Notes under the pieces: generated by a model | Databases searched by the model: none | What the model saw: only the letters and a program-made list of their open reading frames with translations | What the model was told of the DNA's origin: nothing | In this document: positions 5,566 to 6,161 of the stretch, piece after piece | How the letters are laid out: each line of letters opens with the position of its first letter | Numbering within the stretch: position 1 is the stretch's first letter | Assembly (NCBI GenBank): GCA_030602865.1 | Contig: JAUVYX010000062.1 | Coordinates: 1 to 6,161, forward strand | Length of the DNA stretch: 6,161 nucleotides | Reading direction: 5' to 3' | From: Dehalococcoidia bacterium | GTDB taxonomy: Bacteria > Chloroflexota > Dehalococcoidia > GIF9 > AB-539-J10 | Made by a program: the position numbers and the translations under genes

Positions 5566-5705
5566 GGCTCTTAGTTGTCGGTTGCCTGATGGGGTCGGGG
5601 AATTACTGGCTATGAATATAATAAAGAGGATGAACACTGCAAGAATATCTTAACCAGAGGTGTTCAATAATAGGGATTCACTCTAAAAATGTACGGAGGT
5701 AAATT

Positions 5706-6161
5706 ATGGGGAATCGTGTTAAAGGAAAAGTAGCGATTGTTACGGGAGCTGGTTCGGCTGGCCCGGGCATGGGTAACGGGAAAGCTTCAGCAATCGTTTA
5801 TGCCAGGGAAGGAGCTAGAGTAATGGTGGCTGATTATAGGCTTGATGCTGCCAAAGAGACTGAGGAAATAATCAAGCATGAAGGAGGTGAATGTATTACC
5901 TTCAAAGCCGATGTTAGTAAGTCCAGTGATTGTAAAAGTATGGTAGAAAAGTGTATTGAAGTATATGGGAGAATTGATATTTTACACAACAATGTAGGCA
6001 TTTTAATATTTGGCGGGCCGATTGAGCTTAGTGAGGAAGATTGGGATAGGGTAGTGGACGTTAATTTAAAAAGTATGTTCTTGACATGTAAATATGCACT
6101 TCCGTATATGGAAAAACAAAGAAGCGGTTCAATAATAAATATTAGTTCCGTTGCTGGTATA
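5706..6161 (+). CDS. Short-chain dehydrogenase/reductase, N-terminal 152 residues, cut by window end
   Basis: The frame starts at ATG 5706, with GGAGG (5695-5699) 6 nt upstream, and stays open to the right edge; about 100 residues of a normal ~250-260-residue SDR are missing. Classical-SDR features are present: a glycine-rich cofactor loop TGAGSAGPGMGNGKA (13-27), D43 at the end of the second strand (suggesting NAD(H) over NADP(H)), ADV at 68-70, HNNVG (94-98, a variant of NNAG), catalytic-type N120 (DVNLKS) and the INISS strand with probable catalytic S148. The YxxxK residues lie outside the window. The glycine loop is about five residues longer than the usual TGxxxGxG. GC is about 40% by my count, against about 57% in a sampled part of the transferase gene, and A/T-ending codons dominate. 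The substrate cannot be predicted. It is monocistronic on its 5' side. Confidence 0.88.
   Translation, partial: MGNRVKGKVAIVTGAGSAGPGMGNGKASAIVYAREGARVMVADYRLDAAKETEEIIKHEGGECITFKADVSKSSDCKSMVEKCIEVYGRIDILHNNVGILIFGGPIELSEEDWDRVVDVNLKSMFLTCKYALPYMEKQRSGSIINISSVAGI

Larger units (their letters stand above)
5307..5705. other. Non-coding region of about 400 bp between the inositol operon and the SDR gene
   Basis: I find no convincing gene here. The only sizeable open frame (5353-5535) begins with TTG without a Shine-Dalgarno, and its product shows no recognisable motif. The region holds a possible terminator after the operon, a GTTGC/GCAAC inverted-repeat cluster, and a set of competing inverted repeats at 5521-5565. 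Exact TATAAT hexamers occur at 5543-5548 and 5617-5622, but neither has a good -35 at 16-18 bp, so the SDR promoter is undefined. The SDR ribosome binding site (GGAGG) is at 5695-5699. Confidence 0.6.

Noticed and set aside
1..6161. CRISPR array, tRNA or rRNA genes, insertion sequences
   Set aside because: I saw no regularly spaced repeats, cloverleaf sequence with a TTCRA loop, conserved rRNA segments, transposase motifs or terminal inverted repeats.

Overview
This window of about 6.2 kb looks like ordinary chromosomal DNA from an uncultured, probably anaerobic bacterium with mid-range GC. The gene mix is a UGSC-type protein, a PAL-like NHL propeller, an inositol-phosphate cytidylyltransferase/CDP-alcohol transferase pair, and an SDR with a widened glycine loop. 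It would fit Chloroflexota (Dehalococcoidia-like) or a similar subsurface lineage. That placement is a low-confidence inference; there is no rRNA or other marker gene. Shine-Dalgarno sites and sigma70-type promoters are clear, and TTG is used as a start codon at least twice.

Layout. (1) 1-1446, minus strand: a large two-domain protein of the UGSC (seleno)protein type, running off the left edge, whose redox motif has been replaced by non-redox residues. (2) 1447-1670: divergent intergenic region with a good plus-strand promoter. (3) 1671-2675, plus strand: a PurM/HypE-like AIR-synthase-family gene broken by one in-frame TAG at the junction of its two domains. (4) 2730-3671, minus strand: a six-bladed NHL propeller resembling peptidyl-alpha-hydroxyglycine amidating lyase, convergent with the gene before it. 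(5) 3672-3958: divergent promoter region containing two sigma70-like promoters and a perfect 16-bp palindrome. (6) 3959-5306, plus strand: a two-gene operon, a CTP:inositol-1-phosphate cytidylyltransferase-like enzyme followed 10 nt later by a CDP-alcohol phosphatidyltransferase. (7) 5307-5705: about 400 bp without a convincing gene but with several inverted repeats. (8) 5706-6161, plus strand: the first 152 codons of an AT-richer short-chain dehydrogenase, cut by the right edge.

The only clear pathway unit is the cytidylyltransferase/CDP-alcohol transferase pair. By analogy with IPCT/DIPPS it should make CDP-inositol (or a related CDP-alcohol) and transfer its phospho-alcohol group to a second alcohol, giving di-myo-inositol-phosphate-type solutes or an inositol-type lipid. 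The other genes are single units on alternating strands. No mobile element, tRNA, rRNA or CRISPR array is visible. The points most worth a second look are the UGSC homologue without its namesake residues, the AIR-synthase-like gene split exactly between its domains, and the possible alternative hairpins upstream of the SDR gene.
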